DNA of 64,000 nucleotides, taken from assembly GCA_037721555.1 (NCBI GenBank), contig JBBJOI010000012.1, positions 1 to 64,000 on the forward strand. Reading direction: 5' to 3'. A program made the position numbers and the translations under genes. Below are positions 45,601 to 53,435 of the stretch, piece after piece. Position 1 is the stretch's first letter. Every line of letters starts with the position of its first letter. This DNA is from Gaiellasilicea sp037721555 (GTDB lineage: Bacteria; Actinomycetota; Thermoleophilia; Gaiellales; Gaiellaceae). The notes beneath the pieces are model-generated. The model made no database searches and was not told the origin of the DNA. It saw nothing but the letters and a program-made list of their open reading frames with translations.

Positions 45601-45759
45601 AAAGAGCAAGGGCTGGAGCTGACGGACCGGATCGCGGTGACGCTCCCGGCCGGAGCCGCCGACCTGCTGGGCTACGCCGACTGGATCAAGGCGGAGGTGC
45701 TCGCCGTCTCGATCGTGACCGACGGGTTCCGCGCGGAGCCTCGGATCGCGAAGGCCTGA
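42649..45759 (+). CDS. ileS: Isoleucyl-tRNA synthetase, divergent type
   Basis: 1036 residues of class I ValRS/IleRS architecture: catalytic core, CP1 editing domain with WTTTPWTLPANV, WCPRCGTSISAHE zinc-like site, catalytic repeat, and a long anticodon-binding C-terminus. Both signature motifs are altered. HIGH is replaced by HTAWG at 73-77 and KMSKS by EMHGS at 620-624 followed by WGN. Similar variants occur in some bacteria, so it is likely a genuine IleRS branch. No T-box was seen in the 62-base leader. ATG 42649 precedes the conserved FPRIEE segment. Confidence 0.85.
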   Translation: MKTTGADGLFPRIEEVVFKPFEDKPDHPALELEILELWEREGTFEQLRKQNRGGPKWSFVDGPVTANKKLAVHTAWGRTLKDVFQRYKASRGFDQRYQNGFDCQGLWIEVGVERSLGLNSKREIEEYGLAEFARQCREFVIGYSEDLTRGSKRLGQWMDWGNDYFTFSDTNIEYVWRFLKRVHEQGWLSLGHRSTEWCPRCGTSISAHELHGSYSDRADPSLYVRLPLLERPQESLVIWTTTPWTLPANVAAAVQPDAFYGRRENGEWVAVARYPEEAFAERLQGGELVGWRYRGPFDELEPGAGVEHRVIPWEQVSLEEGTGIVHIAPGAGQEDFELGRIHDLPVLMPVDEAGRFLDEYGWLHGLSTSEAADQIIGYLGERGVLLAAGLHEHRYPHCWRCDTPLIWRVTDDWLISVDELRPRLLSANAEVEWTPAYMGKRMDDWLRNMGDWNISRRRYYGLPLPFYPCGCGHLNVVGSKAELLERATGGVAQLEELRRPWVDEVPIRCESCGDEVRRVLEVGDVWLDAGIVPFSTLGWQSQEYVSEGYATGAAKGLTTADLPDHAYWEEWFPADWVSEMREQIRLWFYSQHFMSVVLTGQAPYRRVLGYEKMLDETGREMHGSWGNMIEAEDAFARMGADVMRWQYCAQPPNQNLLFGFGPGHEIKRKLLTLWYSIGGFFIPYANIESFRPEYNAPSQPRTDLQPLDRWLVERTAQLVDDATAGYEAFLTVDVIRAFEDFVDDVSNWYIRRSRRRFWDGDAAALETLWSALVQAIRVIAPVMPFLAEHLWQRLVREPSLGEPPVSVHLAGWPEVGGADQALLDEVAEVRRVVGLGHAARAASQLKLRQPLRRLVVEGASLSEAHADQIRDELRVKTVEFGPVDATELHVKPHLPALGPKLGKALGALRAALAAGEFEELPGGRFRAAGHELGPDEVLVERSGKEGWAVTSEDGVTVALDTRLDDELELERRVYELIHTLNGMRKEQGLELTDRIAVTLPAGAADLLGYADWIKAEVLAVSIVTDGFRAEPRIAKA

Positions 45760-45772
45760 CGCGACGCGGCAA

Positions 45773-45843
45773 GACGTGGCGGCCGCGGCCACGTCCGCAG
45801 CGCGCGCCGAAGAACAGGGACAGTCCCTGCTCGTCGGCGCGCG
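45773..45843 (+). terminator. Two tandem strong hairpins after ileS
   Basis: The first is a perfect 8-base stem GACGTGGC/GCCACGTC (45773-45795). The second (45801-45843) has a 10-base outer stem and an inner palindrome CAGGGAC-A-GTCCCTG, separated by four-base internal loops. Neither has a T tract. They begin 13 bases after the ileS stop and probably end its transcript; the inner palindrome could also be a repeat-type element. Confidence 0.55.
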
Positions 45844-45903
45844 CCACGGCCGTGTCCTGAAGCGGCACTTGTCCCGGCTCGCACGTTCGCGAATGATCGC
45901 TGC

Positions 45904-46137
45904 GTGCGCGCTGACCTCTTCGCATGGTTCGGGCTGCGGTCGCCGGATCTTCCGCTGCGCGGGCTGACGGCGATCGCTGAGACGCGGCGCACACTCGACG
46001 AGGTCGAGCGGCTGTTGATCGTGACCGCGCGGACCGACGGATGGACGTGGGTCGACATCGGCGCAGCTATGGGGACGACCCGCCACGCGGCAAGGCGTCG
46101 TGCCGCCTGGATTGCTCAGGCGCCCGGCAGGGAGTAG
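45904..46137 (+). CDS. Small putative helix-turn-helix protein
   Basis: 77 residues. The C-terminal half WTWVDIGAAMGTTRHAARRRAAW resembles a helix-turn-helix in which DIGAAMGTTRHAAR is the turn and recognition helix. Possibly a DNA-binding regulator without a sensor domain. GTG start; about 20 bases before the zinc-ribbon gene, so likely cotranscribed. Confidence 0.55.
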   Translation: MRADLFAWFGLRSPDLPLRGLTAIAETRRTLDEVERLLIVTARTDGWTWVDIGAAMGTTRHAARRRAAWIAQAPGRE

Positions 46138-46157
46138 CCTCCAAAGAGGAGGTGTCG

Positions 46158-46457
46158 ATGCACGTGTGTGAACACTGCGGCGGATTGGTCGGCGATGCGT
46201 TTCGCTACTGCCCCTGGTGTGCCACGCCGCAGCGAGCGAAGCTCGTCGAGTTCTACGCCGGCACCGGCGAGGAGAGCGGCAAGGCGCTCCGCGTCTCGCG
46301 CTATACCCGGGAGGGTCACGTCCGCTTCAGTGTGTGGGACGAGAGCGGCACCGCGGAGGCGGCGGTCTCGGTCGACGAGGCCGAGGGGGCGCGGCTCGCG
46401 GCCTTCCTGTCGAGGCCTCAGCAGCACCATTCGCTGCTCGAGCGTTTCGGTCTCTAG
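46158..46457 (+). CDS. Zinc-ribbon protein, unknown function
   Basis: 99 residues. CEHC and CPWC pairs at about residues 4-22 form a rubredoxin-like zinc ribbon, followed by a compact alpha/beta region ending LERFGL. AGAGGAGG at 46145-46152 fixes the ATG start. The last four bases overlap the end of the convergent ispH. No partner or substrate is evident. Confidence 0.65.
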   Translation: MHVCEHCGGLVGDAFRYCPWCATPQRAKLVEFYAGTGEESGKALRVSRYTREGHVRFSVWDESGTAEAAVSVDEAEGARLAAFLSRPQQHHSLLERFGL

Positions 46458-47425
46458 CCCTGGGTTTGTGCGAGCTGGGTTTGTGCGAGCGCGAGCTCCC
46501 GGCGCAACTCGACCGGGAGACGGAATGTGACGTCCTCGTCCATCATCCGGAACGGCTCGATGCGCTGGACGCCGCGCGTCCGGAACCAGTCACACACCCC
46601 GTTCACGAGCCGTTCGGGTGCCGAGGCCCCGGAGGTGACGCCAACCGTCTCGATGCCGGCGACCCAGGCCTCGTCGATCTCCGACGCATCGTCGATCAGG
46701 TAGGAGGCGACACCACCCGCGCGCGCGACGTCGACGAGCCGGTTCGAGTTCGATGAGTTGCGCGAGCCGATCACGAGCAGCAGGTCGACCTCGGCGAGCA
46801 TCTCTTTGACGGCCCACTGCCGGTTGGAGGTCGCGTAGCAGATGTCCTCCTTCTTCGGCGCGTGGATGTCGGGGAAGCGCCGTCGGAGGACGCCGATGAT
46901 CTCTGAGGTCTCGTCGACGGAGAGCGTCGTCTGCGTGATGTATGCAACCTTCGCGTGGGAGGGTAGAGCGAGAGCCTCTGCCTCCGCCACGTCCTGCACG
47001 AGCAGCGTCGCTTCGGGGGCTTCGCCCATCGTGCCGACCACCTCCTCATGTCCCGCGTGGCCGATCAGCACGACGGTGTAGCCGGCGGCGGCGTAGCGCC
47101 GAGCCTGGACGTGCACCTTCGTCACGAGCGGGCACGTGGCGTCGATCACATTGTGGGCGAGCCCGGCCGAAGTCGCGTGAACCGACGGCGCGACGCCATG
47201 CGCGGAGAACACGATCGTCGCGCCCGCAGGGGCTTCCTCCTCCGCCTCCACGAAAATCGCCCCGCGAGCCTCGAGGTCCCGCACGACGTGGATGTTGTGC
47301 ACGATCTGCTTCCGGACGTACACCGGCGGACCGTAGTGCTCGAGCGCCAGCTCCACCGTCTCGACGGCCCGCTCGACGCCGGCGCAGTAGCCACGGGGTG
47401 ATGCGAGGAGGACGCGGGTGACCAC
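46454..47425 (-). CDS. ispH: 4-Hydroxy-3-methylbut-2-enyl diphosphate reductase
   Basis: 323 residues; the last enzyme of the MEP isoprenoid pathway, making IPP and DMAPP. The [4Fe-4S] cysteines lie in GYCAGV (Cys14), DATCPLV and ICYATSNRQ, with the acid HGE-like region around GHAGHEE and the SGASAPE motif. The C-terminus carries a short tandem duplication (LAQTQ twice). GTG start. Confidence 0.95.
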   Translation of the reverse strand: MVTRVLLASPRGYCAGVERAVETVELALEHYGPPVYVRKQIVHNIHVVRDLEARGAIFVEAEEEAPAGATIVFSAHGVAPSVHATSAGLAHNVIDATCPLVTKVHVQARRYAAAGYTVVLIGHAGHEEVVGTMGEAPEATLLVQDVAEAEALALPSHAKVAYITQTTLSVDETSEIIGVLRRRFPDIHAPKKEDICYATSNRQWAVKEMLAEVDLLLVIGSRNSSNSNRLVDVARAGGVASYLIDDASEIDEAWVAGIETVGVTSGASAPERLVNGVCDWFRTRGVQRIEPFRMMDEDVTFRLPVELRRELALAQTQLAQTQG

Positions 47426-47503
47426 GGTCGAATCGTAGCCCCAGGGCGTTGCCTCGAGAATTCGGGCCCGCCACCTCGCATCGCTTTATCATCCTGGAGC
47501 CAA

Positions 47504-50500
47504 GTGGACGCTGACTCGCAGGCGGTGCTGTTCAACGCGGTGCCGTTGCTCCTCCTGGCGGCGCTGTATCTCGTGGCGACCGCGTGGCTACTGCCTGCGT
47601 TGAGGCGCGAGCGCGTTCGGCGACGTGATCCTCGGCTTGCCTTCGCGCTCGTCTTTCCGGCCGTGGGTATCGCCGCAGGGATCCTCGGTGTCGAGGTGCT
47701 CGCGGAGCAGGAACCGCTTGCCGGGCACGTCTGGTTCTCGCTCGTCGCGATCCTCGTCGGAGCTATCCCGGCAGTGCTCCTGCTCGTGAGCCGGGGCGAG
47801 GACGACCTCGTCGTCACCGGCAGCGGTTCGTCCCGTGACGGCCGAACCGGCCCCCAGGCAGGCCTCTCCGACCGGTTCTCTCGCGAGCTTGCGCAAGCGG
47901 CCGACGCGGAGGCGATCGGCAGGCTCGTCGCCGACGAGTCGCTTGCGCTCTTCGCCGTCGACGTGGCCGCGCTCGCTCTCATCGGCCCCGAGGGACGCAC
48001 GGCGCGCCTCGTTGCGGCACGGGAGCGTGAGGGAGAGCTGGACGCGCTCCGCGGTCATGCGCTCGACCTGGAGGGTCGGGGGAGCGGAATCGCGAGCGCG
48101 CTCCGCGACGAGGCACCGGTCGCGATCTTCGATGCTTCGACCGCGGGCGTCGCGCCGGAGGTCGAAGGTACCGGCGTCAAGAGCTGCGCCTACGTCCCCG
48201 TCTTCGCGGCGGCGCGGGCGGTCGGGGTGCTCGTTCTAGGGACACGTGAGCTGCGCGTCTTCGAGACCGACGAGCTCGCTGCGATGCAAGCTTTCGCCTC
48301 GCGGGCCGGTCCCGCGCTCGCCCGGGCGGCGTCCGCGGTCGAGCTAGTAGCCGCGCTCGAGCGCGAGCGGCTCATCTCGCGAATCTTGCGCGAAGTGCGT
48401 TCGCGGCACGACCTGGACGAGCTGCTCCGGGTGACGGTCGAGGAGACGGCACGAGCGATCGGCGGCACGCGCTGCTTCATCCGCCTCGGCGAGCTCGGAG
48501 CGACGACGACCGTCGTCGAGTGGGACGCGCCAGATGCCGCGCCACTCGACAACGCGACGCAGCTCCCTGCGGTCAACCTCGCGGCGCGCGAGCGGCACAC
48601 CGTTGCCGTCAGCGACGTCCTGCACGCACCGGAGCTGCGGGATCCGAGTCTGGGCGACCTTCAGGCTCTGCTCGACCGGGACGTTCGTGCCGCGCTCGCG
48701 ACCCCGCTCCTGGCGGGCGAACGCGTACTCGGTGTGCTAGGCCTGCATCGCGCCGAACCCTCCGCCTGGAGTGCCGCCGAGATCGCCCTCGTCGAGGCGG
48801 TCGCGGGCGAGGCGGCGGCCGCGATCGAGGCCGGGCGTGTCCTGCGTGAGAGCGAGCAACGCCTCGCCGAGCAGAATGCCTTGCTGCAGGCCGGGCAGCG
48901 GCAGGCTCGCTCCGAGCGCGGTTTCTACCGCATTGCCTCGATGTTGAGCGAGCCCGTCTCGGCCGAAGCCACACTCGCGACGATCGCCCAAGCAGCCTGT
49001 GAGACGCTGGAAGGCGACGCCGCGGCCGTCCTCCGTCCCGCGGGTGATTCGCTCGAGCTGGCCGCCTCGTACGAGCTTCCGGTCGAGCTCGCATCGTCGC
49101 TCGTTGCCGGCGCAGAAGACGTGCTGCAAGCCTGCGCGCGAGCGGGCAAGGTGCTGGCGGCGCGCGCGCTCGCCCGCGACACGAGGTTCGAGAACGGGCT
49201 TGCGGAGGCGGTGCTGGCTGCCGGCTTCGGAGCGTTGCTCGCTGTGCCGCTTCCCCAGCCGCGAGCCGCTGCGAACGGGCTTGTACTCGTGTTCTTCCGT
49301 GGCGAGCGTGCCTTCACCGACGAGCAGCTCGAGCTCGCCGAGCACGTCGCGGGGGCGACCCGCGGCGCGCTCGAGCGAAGCGAGCTGTACGAGTTCGAGC
49401 GGCGTTCGCGTTCGCTCGCCCAGCGCCTGGCGAAGGCAAGCCGAGAGCTCGCGGGCGAGCTCGATCCTGAGGACGTGCTCGATGGGGCGGCGCAGCACGC
49501 CGTCGAGCTGCTCGCCGCCGACGGCGCCTCCGTCCGGTTGCTCGAGGACGACGAGCTCGTCGTGCGCTCGGCGCACGGTGCCGGTGCCCGGGCCGCCTCC
49601 GGGATGCGCGCCCCCTCCACGAGCTGGCTCGTAGGGGACATCGTCCAGTCCCGCTCGACGAGGGCGATCGCGGACGCAGGCGGTGATGCGCGAATCGCCG
49701 AGGCCGACCCGATGCTGGCCACGGCGCACGCCGCCTACCTCGGCGTACCGATGGTCGGGCCGGACGGCTCGATCCACGGCGTCTTGGCCGTCTACTCGCT
49801 CAAGCCGCGCGAGTGGAGAGAGGAGGAGTCGGAAGCGCTACTTGCGCTCGCCGGCGGTGCAGCCGCCGCGCGCACGACCGCGGAGCTGTACCAGGGGGTG
49901 AAGCACGAGCAGCAACGGAGCGAGGCCATCCTCGGCAACGTCGCCGATGGCATCGTTGCCGTCGACCGGGACGGCGATGTCGTGCTCTGGAACCAGGCCG
50001 CCGAGCAGATCACCGGTGTTCCCGCCAGCGACGCGCTCGGCCGAACGCCGGCCCAGGTGCTGGGGCGACCGCTCGTCGCCGCCGGGCTGGCGGCCGGCCG
50101 CAGCCGGCTCGTCCCGATCCGGCGTGGAGCCGAGGAGGTCTGGCTCTCGCTCAGCGAAGCGCTGATGACGGATCCCGCGGGAGCCGTGGCCGGACGGATC
50201 TACGCGTTCCGCGACATCTCGGACGAGCGGGCGGTGGAGCAGATGAAGTCGGACTTCGTCTCGACCGTCTCTCACGAGCTCCGGACGCCGCTCACGTCGA
50301 TCTATGGCTTCGCCGAGACCCTGCTGCGCCAAGACGTGCTCTTCGGGGATGCCGAGCGGGAGACGTTCCTCCGCTACATCGCCTCCGAATCCGAGCGGCT
50401 GACGGCGATCGTGGACAGCCTGCTCTCCGTGGCGCAGCTCGATGCGGGCGGGATGAACGTCCACATCTCCAGGACGGATATCGGCAAGGTGGTGATCGAG

Positions 50501-50941
50501 GCCGTGAACTCCGCCGAGGCGGCTCCGGGGGCGAACGGGCACTCGTTCCGGGTCGTCCTCGAGGACGAGCCGCTCACAGCCGCCGCCGACCGCGAGAAGC
50601 TGTGTCAGGTGCTCGCGCACCTCCTCGACAACGCAGTCCGGTACTCGCCGGCAGGCGGGGTGGTAACGGTTGGGGCGCGCCGCGCGGACGCGATGATCGA
50701 GGTGCGGGTCGAGGACGAGGGTGTCGGCATCTCGCGCGCCGAGCAGCAGCGCATCTTCCGGAAGTTCTACCGCGGCGAGTCGGCGGCCAAGGCGATCGGC
50801 TCGGGCGAGACCGGCCTTGGTCTCTTCCTCGCCGAAGGGCTCGTCGATGCCATGGGCGGGCGCATCTGGGTCGACTCGGACGAGGGGAGCGGATCCGTCT
50901 TCACCCTTGCGCTCCCGGGTGAACGCAACGGCGGCGAGTGA
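47504..50941 (+). CDS. Membrane sensor histidine kinase with multiple GAF domains and a PAS domain
   Basis: 1145 residues. Three hydrophobic helices occupy about 11-97. Then come roughly four GAF-like domains (about 115-265, 290-445, 475-620, 640-800), a PAS domain (ILGNVADGIVAVDRDG, about 805-905), HisKA with phospho-acceptor His924 in VSHELRTPLTSIYGF, and HATPase_c with DNAVRYSP, DEGVGIS and GLGLFLAE. So many GAF domains suggest integration of several small ligands or redox inputs. The response regulator is 35 bases downstream. Confidence 0.92.
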   Translation: MDADSQAVLFNAVPLLLLAALYLVATAWLLPALRRERVRRRDPRLAFALVFPAVGIAAGILGVEVLAEQEPLAGHVWFSLVAILVGAIPAVLLLVSRGEDDLVVTGSGSSRDGRTGPQAGLSDRFSRELAQAADAEAIGRLVADESLALFAVDVAALALIGPEGRTARLVAAREREGELDALRGHALDLEGRGSGIASALRDEAPVAIFDASTAGVAPEVEGTGVKSCAYVPVFAAARAVGVLVLGTRELRVFETDELAAMQAFASRAGPALARAASAVELVAALERERLISRILREVRSRHDLDELLRVTVEETARAIGGTRCFIRLGELGATTTVVEWDAPDAAPLDNATQLPAVNLAARERHTVAVSDVLHAPELRDPSLGDLQALLDRDVRAALATPLLAGERVLGVLGLHRAEPSAWSAAEIALVEAVAGEAAAAIEAGRVLRESEQRLAEQNALLQAGQRQARSERGFYRIASMLSEPVSAEATLATIAQAACETLEGDAAAVLRPAGDSLELAASYELPVELASSLVAGAEDVLQACARAGKVLAARALARDTRFENGLAEAVLAAGFGALLAVPLPQPRAAANGLVLVFFRGERAFTDEQLELAEHVAGATRGALERSELYEFERRSRSLAQRLAKASRELAGELDPEDVLDGAAQHAVELLAADGASVRLLEDDELVVRSAHGAGARAASGMRAPSTSWLVGDIVQSRSTRAIADAGGDARIAEADPMLATAHAAYLGVPMVGPDGSIHGVLAVYSLKPREWREEESEALLALAGGAAAARTTAELYQGVKHEQQRSEAILGNVADGIVAVDRDGDVVLWNQAAEQITGVPASDALGRTPAQVLGRPLVAAGLAAGRSRLVPIRRGAEEVWLSLSEALMTDPAGAVAGRIYAFRDISDERAVEQMKSDFVSTVSHELRTPLTSIYGFAETLLRQDVLFGDAERETFLRYIASESERLTAIVDSLLSVAQLDAGGMNVHISRTDIGKVVIEAVNSAEAAPGANGHSFRVVLEDEPLTAAADREKLCQVLAHLLDNAVRYSPAGGVVTVGARRADAMIEVRVEDEGVGISRAEQQRIFRKFYRGESAAKAIGSGETGLGLFLAEGLVDAMGGRIWVDSDEGSGSVFTLALPGERNGGE

Positions 50942-50976
50942 GAGTTGGGCGGGACGGGTAGAGCCCCGGTCCCACC

Positions 50977-51420
50977 ATGACAACGACGACGATACTGGTG
51001 ATCGACGACGAGGCGCCCATCCGCCTCCTCTGCCGCGTCAACCTGGAGGCTGAAGGCATGTCTGTCCTCGAAGCCGGCGACGGGCCGAGCGGGCTCGAGC
51101 GGGCGCGCGAGGAGCGGCCGGACCTTGTGCTCCTTGACGTGATGATGCCGGGGCTCGACGGCTGGGGCGTCGCGGAGCAGCTGCTGGAGCGACACGACAC
51201 GGCCGGGATCCCGATTATCTTTCTGACCGCGCGAGCGGAGTTCCGCGACCGTGCGCGCGGGCTCGAGATCGGCGGCGTCGACTACATTACGAAGCCGTTC
51301 AATCCAGTCGAGCTCGCGCCGCTCGTCCGTGGCCTGCTCGACCGCATCGAGCGTGGCGAGCGTGACGAGCTGCGCGGCGAGAAGCTGACCGAGCTGCGCT
51401 CGCTGATGACCGAGGCCTAG
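50977..51420 (+). CDS. Single-domain response regulator (CheY-like)
   Basis: 147 residues: a receiver domain with acidic pocket DDE at 10-12, phospho-acceptor Asp54 (LLDVMMPG), Thr in FLTARAE and the conserved Lys in TKPF near 108. A short C-terminal helix replaces a DNA-binding output domain, so it probably acts by protein contact or phosphorelay. It follows the histidine kinase and is its likely partner. Confidence 0.92.
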   Translation: MTTTTILVIDDEAPIRLLCRVNLEAEGMSVLEAGDGPSGLERAREERPDLVLLDVMMPGLDGWGVAEQLLERHDTAGIPIIFLTARAEFRDRARGLEIGGVDYITKPFNPVELAPLVRGLLDRIERGERDELRGEKLTELRSLMTEA

Positions 51421-51431
51421 CTCCCGTGGCT

Positions 51432-51905
51432 TCAGCCGCCGAAGTCGGTCGTGACCATCGCCGTGCCGGGATAGCCACTGAAGATGCCGACGGGCGCGCC
51501 GATACCGATCGCCCGGAGTCGTGGATCGAGGAGGTTCGCGCGGTGCCCAGGGCTGGCGAGCCACGAGGTCACCATCCAGCGTGCCGTCGCGAAAGACCCG
51601 GTACCCCAGGCGAGGTTCTCCGCGAGGCGGGGGAACTGGACGCCATGCGCCCGCATCCGGCCGGCGAAGTCGCCGTGCGCGAAGACGTCCTGCTGCAGCA
51701 TCGCGCGGGAATGGGCACGGGCGGCCCTCACGAGCGTGCGATCCACCGCGAGCCGCGGGAGCAGATGCTGGGAGCGCACGGCGTTGATGCGCTGCAGGAG
51801 GGCCGACTCGCGTGCGGTGAGGATCGCAGCCCGAGCCTCGCCGGCCGCCACCAGAAACGACGAGAGCACGCAAAAGAGCGCGCAAAGGAACGCTTTCTTC
51901 GACAC
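51432..51905 (-). CDS. Secreted CAP-domain (SCP/PR1-like) protein
   Basis: 157 residues. GTG 51905 opens a clear signal peptide (KKAFLCALFCVLSSFLVAAG, cut near GEARA). The CAP fold shows HSRAML, ENLAWG and SPGHRANLLDPR, which hold the conserved His/Glu cavity residues. A similar gene lies at 57091. Function of bacterial CAP proteins is largely unknown. Confidence 0.88.
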   Translation of the reverse strand: MSKKAFLCALFCVLSSFLVAAGEARAAILTARESALLQRINAVRSQHLLPRLAVDRTLVRAARAHSRAMLQQDVFAHGDFAGRMRAHGVQFPRLAENLAWGTGSFATARWMVTSWLASPGHRANLLDPRLRAIGIGAPVGIFSGYPGTAMVTTDFGG

Positions 51906-52006
51906 CCCGCTCCAGCCTGTCAATCCCTTCAGGCTCTTCCCACCCCTCGATTGGGGGGTCCTTGCTGCGAGCGTCCCGCGCGCTGCGGGGCACTAGACTG
52001 ATCCCG

Positions 52007-52080
52007 CGGGACGTGGCGCAGCCTGGTAGCGCGCTCGCTTTGGGAGCGAGAAGTCGCCGGTTCGAATCCGGCCGTCCCGA
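52007..52080 (+). tRNA. tRNA-Pro (anticodon TGG)
   Basis: 74 bases with acceptor CGGGACG/CGTCCCG, discriminator A, a D-arm GCGC...GCGC, anticodon stem CTCGC/GCGAG with loop TTTGGGA, and T-arm CCGG-TTCGAAT-CCGG. CCA is not encoded. A -10-like TAGACT lies at 51994-51999. Confidence 0.97.
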
Positions 52081-52086
52081 TCGGCG

Positions 52087-52112
52087 AAAGCCCTGCTCTG
52101 CGGGGCTTTTTG
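52087..52112 (+). terminator. Rho-independent terminator after tRNA-Pro
   Basis: Stem AAAGCCC/GGGCTTT (52087-52093 with 52103-52109) around a nine-base loop, running into a five-T tract. It starts seven bases after the tRNA. One of the few terminators with a T tract in this window. Confidence 0.85.
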
Positions 52113-52298
52113 CTTCTTCCGATACTGATGAGCCGCGGCCGTTTGGGCGCCGTGCGAGATCCGCGCAGAGGTTGCGCTGCTTCCCGAGCGACACCCGTCG
52201 TCGCCCCCGCGCAGCCGCCAGTCAGTAACAGCGACTTGCCTTCTCCGAACTTCCTCAGGAGCGGCGGTCGGTTCGAGCCGTTCGCACTACGGGAACCG
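52113..52298. other. Stretch without a recognisable gene
   Basis: Between the tRNA-Pro terminator and the channel relic I see no credible coding frame. The next bases (52338 onward) show a CCCCGAG-GCG-CTCGGGG hairpin and three near-copies of a GTTGCCCCT unit. The codon pattern here is unlike the flanking genes. Confidence 0.4.
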
Positions 52299-52610
52299 CT
52301 ACGCCCGGCAGGAGTGTGAGGAGCACGAGCGGAACCTCCCCGAGGCGCTCGGGGCAACTGGTTGTCCCCTGTTGCCCCCTTGTTGCCCCTGGTCAGGCAG
52401 CTCATCCAGAAGCTCGATCTCGGTCGGCTCCGTCTCCGCCACCTCCACGGCCTCCTCCACCTGCGCCGCCAGGAAGCGCTCGGCGCGGAGCCGCGTCTCC
52501 AACCGATCGAGTCGCGCCCTGACTCACGCGATCGCGCCGGTGAGGATGCCGATAGAGCCGATGCCAACGATCATCAGCACGATGGCGTAGACCCTGCCGA
52601 GGGTGGCCTT
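52299..52610 (-). pseudogene. Remnant of an ion-channel (potassium-channel type) C-terminal region
   Basis: One minus-strand frame reads TLGRVYAIVLMIVGIGSIGI, the last pore helix of many two-helix potassium channels, then LTGAIA, an in-frame TGA (52526-52524), then RARLDRLETRLRAERFLAAQ and an acidic helix with VEVAETEPTEIELLDEL. No pore motif or start precedes it, so the gene is truncated at the front and broken by a nonsense codon. The tail runs into repeat-like sequence. Confidence 0.5.
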
Positions 52611-52673
52611 GACTTGTTTGTCACAAAGGTGGATTCTCGCGCTACCATCGAAGCTTTCAGAAGGGGGATGCAC

Positions 52674-53183
52674 ATGAGTAGAAGATTCGTCACCATTTGC
52701 GTCGCGATCCTGGTTGCGGGGGTCGGCGTCACCGCGGCTCTCGCAACACCCGCGCTCGGGACGCTCACCTCGATCGTGTTCGCGCGGGGGACGCTCGTCG
52801 AGCCGGTCGACGCGTTTGACGGCGGCGTCACGCTGATCGCGGACGAGACAACCGACCACGCAGTCCAGACGATCACCTTCGCGCCCGGGGCTTCGAGCGG
52901 ATGGCACACCCATCCCGGAGTGATCCTCGTGACAGTCCAATCGGGAACGCTCACGCACTACAACGCGGACTGCAGTAGCGAGGAAATTAGTGCAGGACAG
53001 ACCTTTCACGAGACCAGAGGGATCAGTGAAGGGTCGCGTCGTCGTGGGTTCTCGCTTGGTGGTGGGGGCACCTATGTGCGTAACGAAGGAACCGTGCCGG
53101 TCGTCGTCTACGTGACGTACATCGTCCCTGCGGGTGAACCGCTCCGGATCGACATGCCGAACCCTGGCTGCCCCGTCAACTAA
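52674..53183 (+). CDS. Secreted cupin-domain protein
   Basis: 169 residues with a signal peptide (SRRFVTICVAILVAGVGVTA, cut near ALATPA). The cupin core has GWHTHPGVILVTVQSGTL, which supplies metal ligands His-x-His, and a second motif around FHETRG. Likely a metal-binding periplasmic or surface protein. AAGGGGG at 52661-52667 favours ATG 52674 over ATG 52668. It is the only apparently intact gene in the decayed strip between the two tRNAs. Confidence 0.8.
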   Translation: MSRRFVTICVAILVAGVGVTAALATPALGTLTSIVFARGTLVEPVDAFDGGVTLIADETTDHAVQTITFAPGASSGWHTHPGVILVTVQSGTLTHYNADCSSEEISAGQTFHETRGISEGSRRRGFSLGGGGTYVRNEGTVPVVVYVTYIVPAGEPLRIDMPNPGCPVN

Positions 53184-53435
53184 GAACTCCGTGACCGCAT
53201 TAACGGGCGGCTGAACCACCAGCCGCCCGTGCAGCTCGTTCACCAAAACTGCCTGAGCCGAGTTCGTCGCTGACGAGCCGGTAGTGGAGGCCGCGTAGTG
53301 TCAGCCTGAGGTGCTCCGGCGCCAGCGTCGCGTGCTCGAGCGCGGCGGCCCTGTCCAGGATCGGCGGCCAGTGGAGCCTCTTTGTCGGGCCGCACCTACG
53401 AGCGGGCGAAGACGGGCCTATGGGCGCGTTGGCGG

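Noticed and set aside
52007..52080. Integration att site made by duplication of the tRNA-Pro 3' end
   Set aside because: I searched by eye for a second copy of the T-arm and acceptor sequence downstream and found none, and no integrase gene is present.
52299..52610. In-frame TGA in the ion-channel relic as a third selenocysteine codon
   Set aside because: The residue lies after a membrane helix with no Cys-conserved context, the gene has no front half, and no SECIS-like hairpin was seen; a nonsense mutation is simpler.
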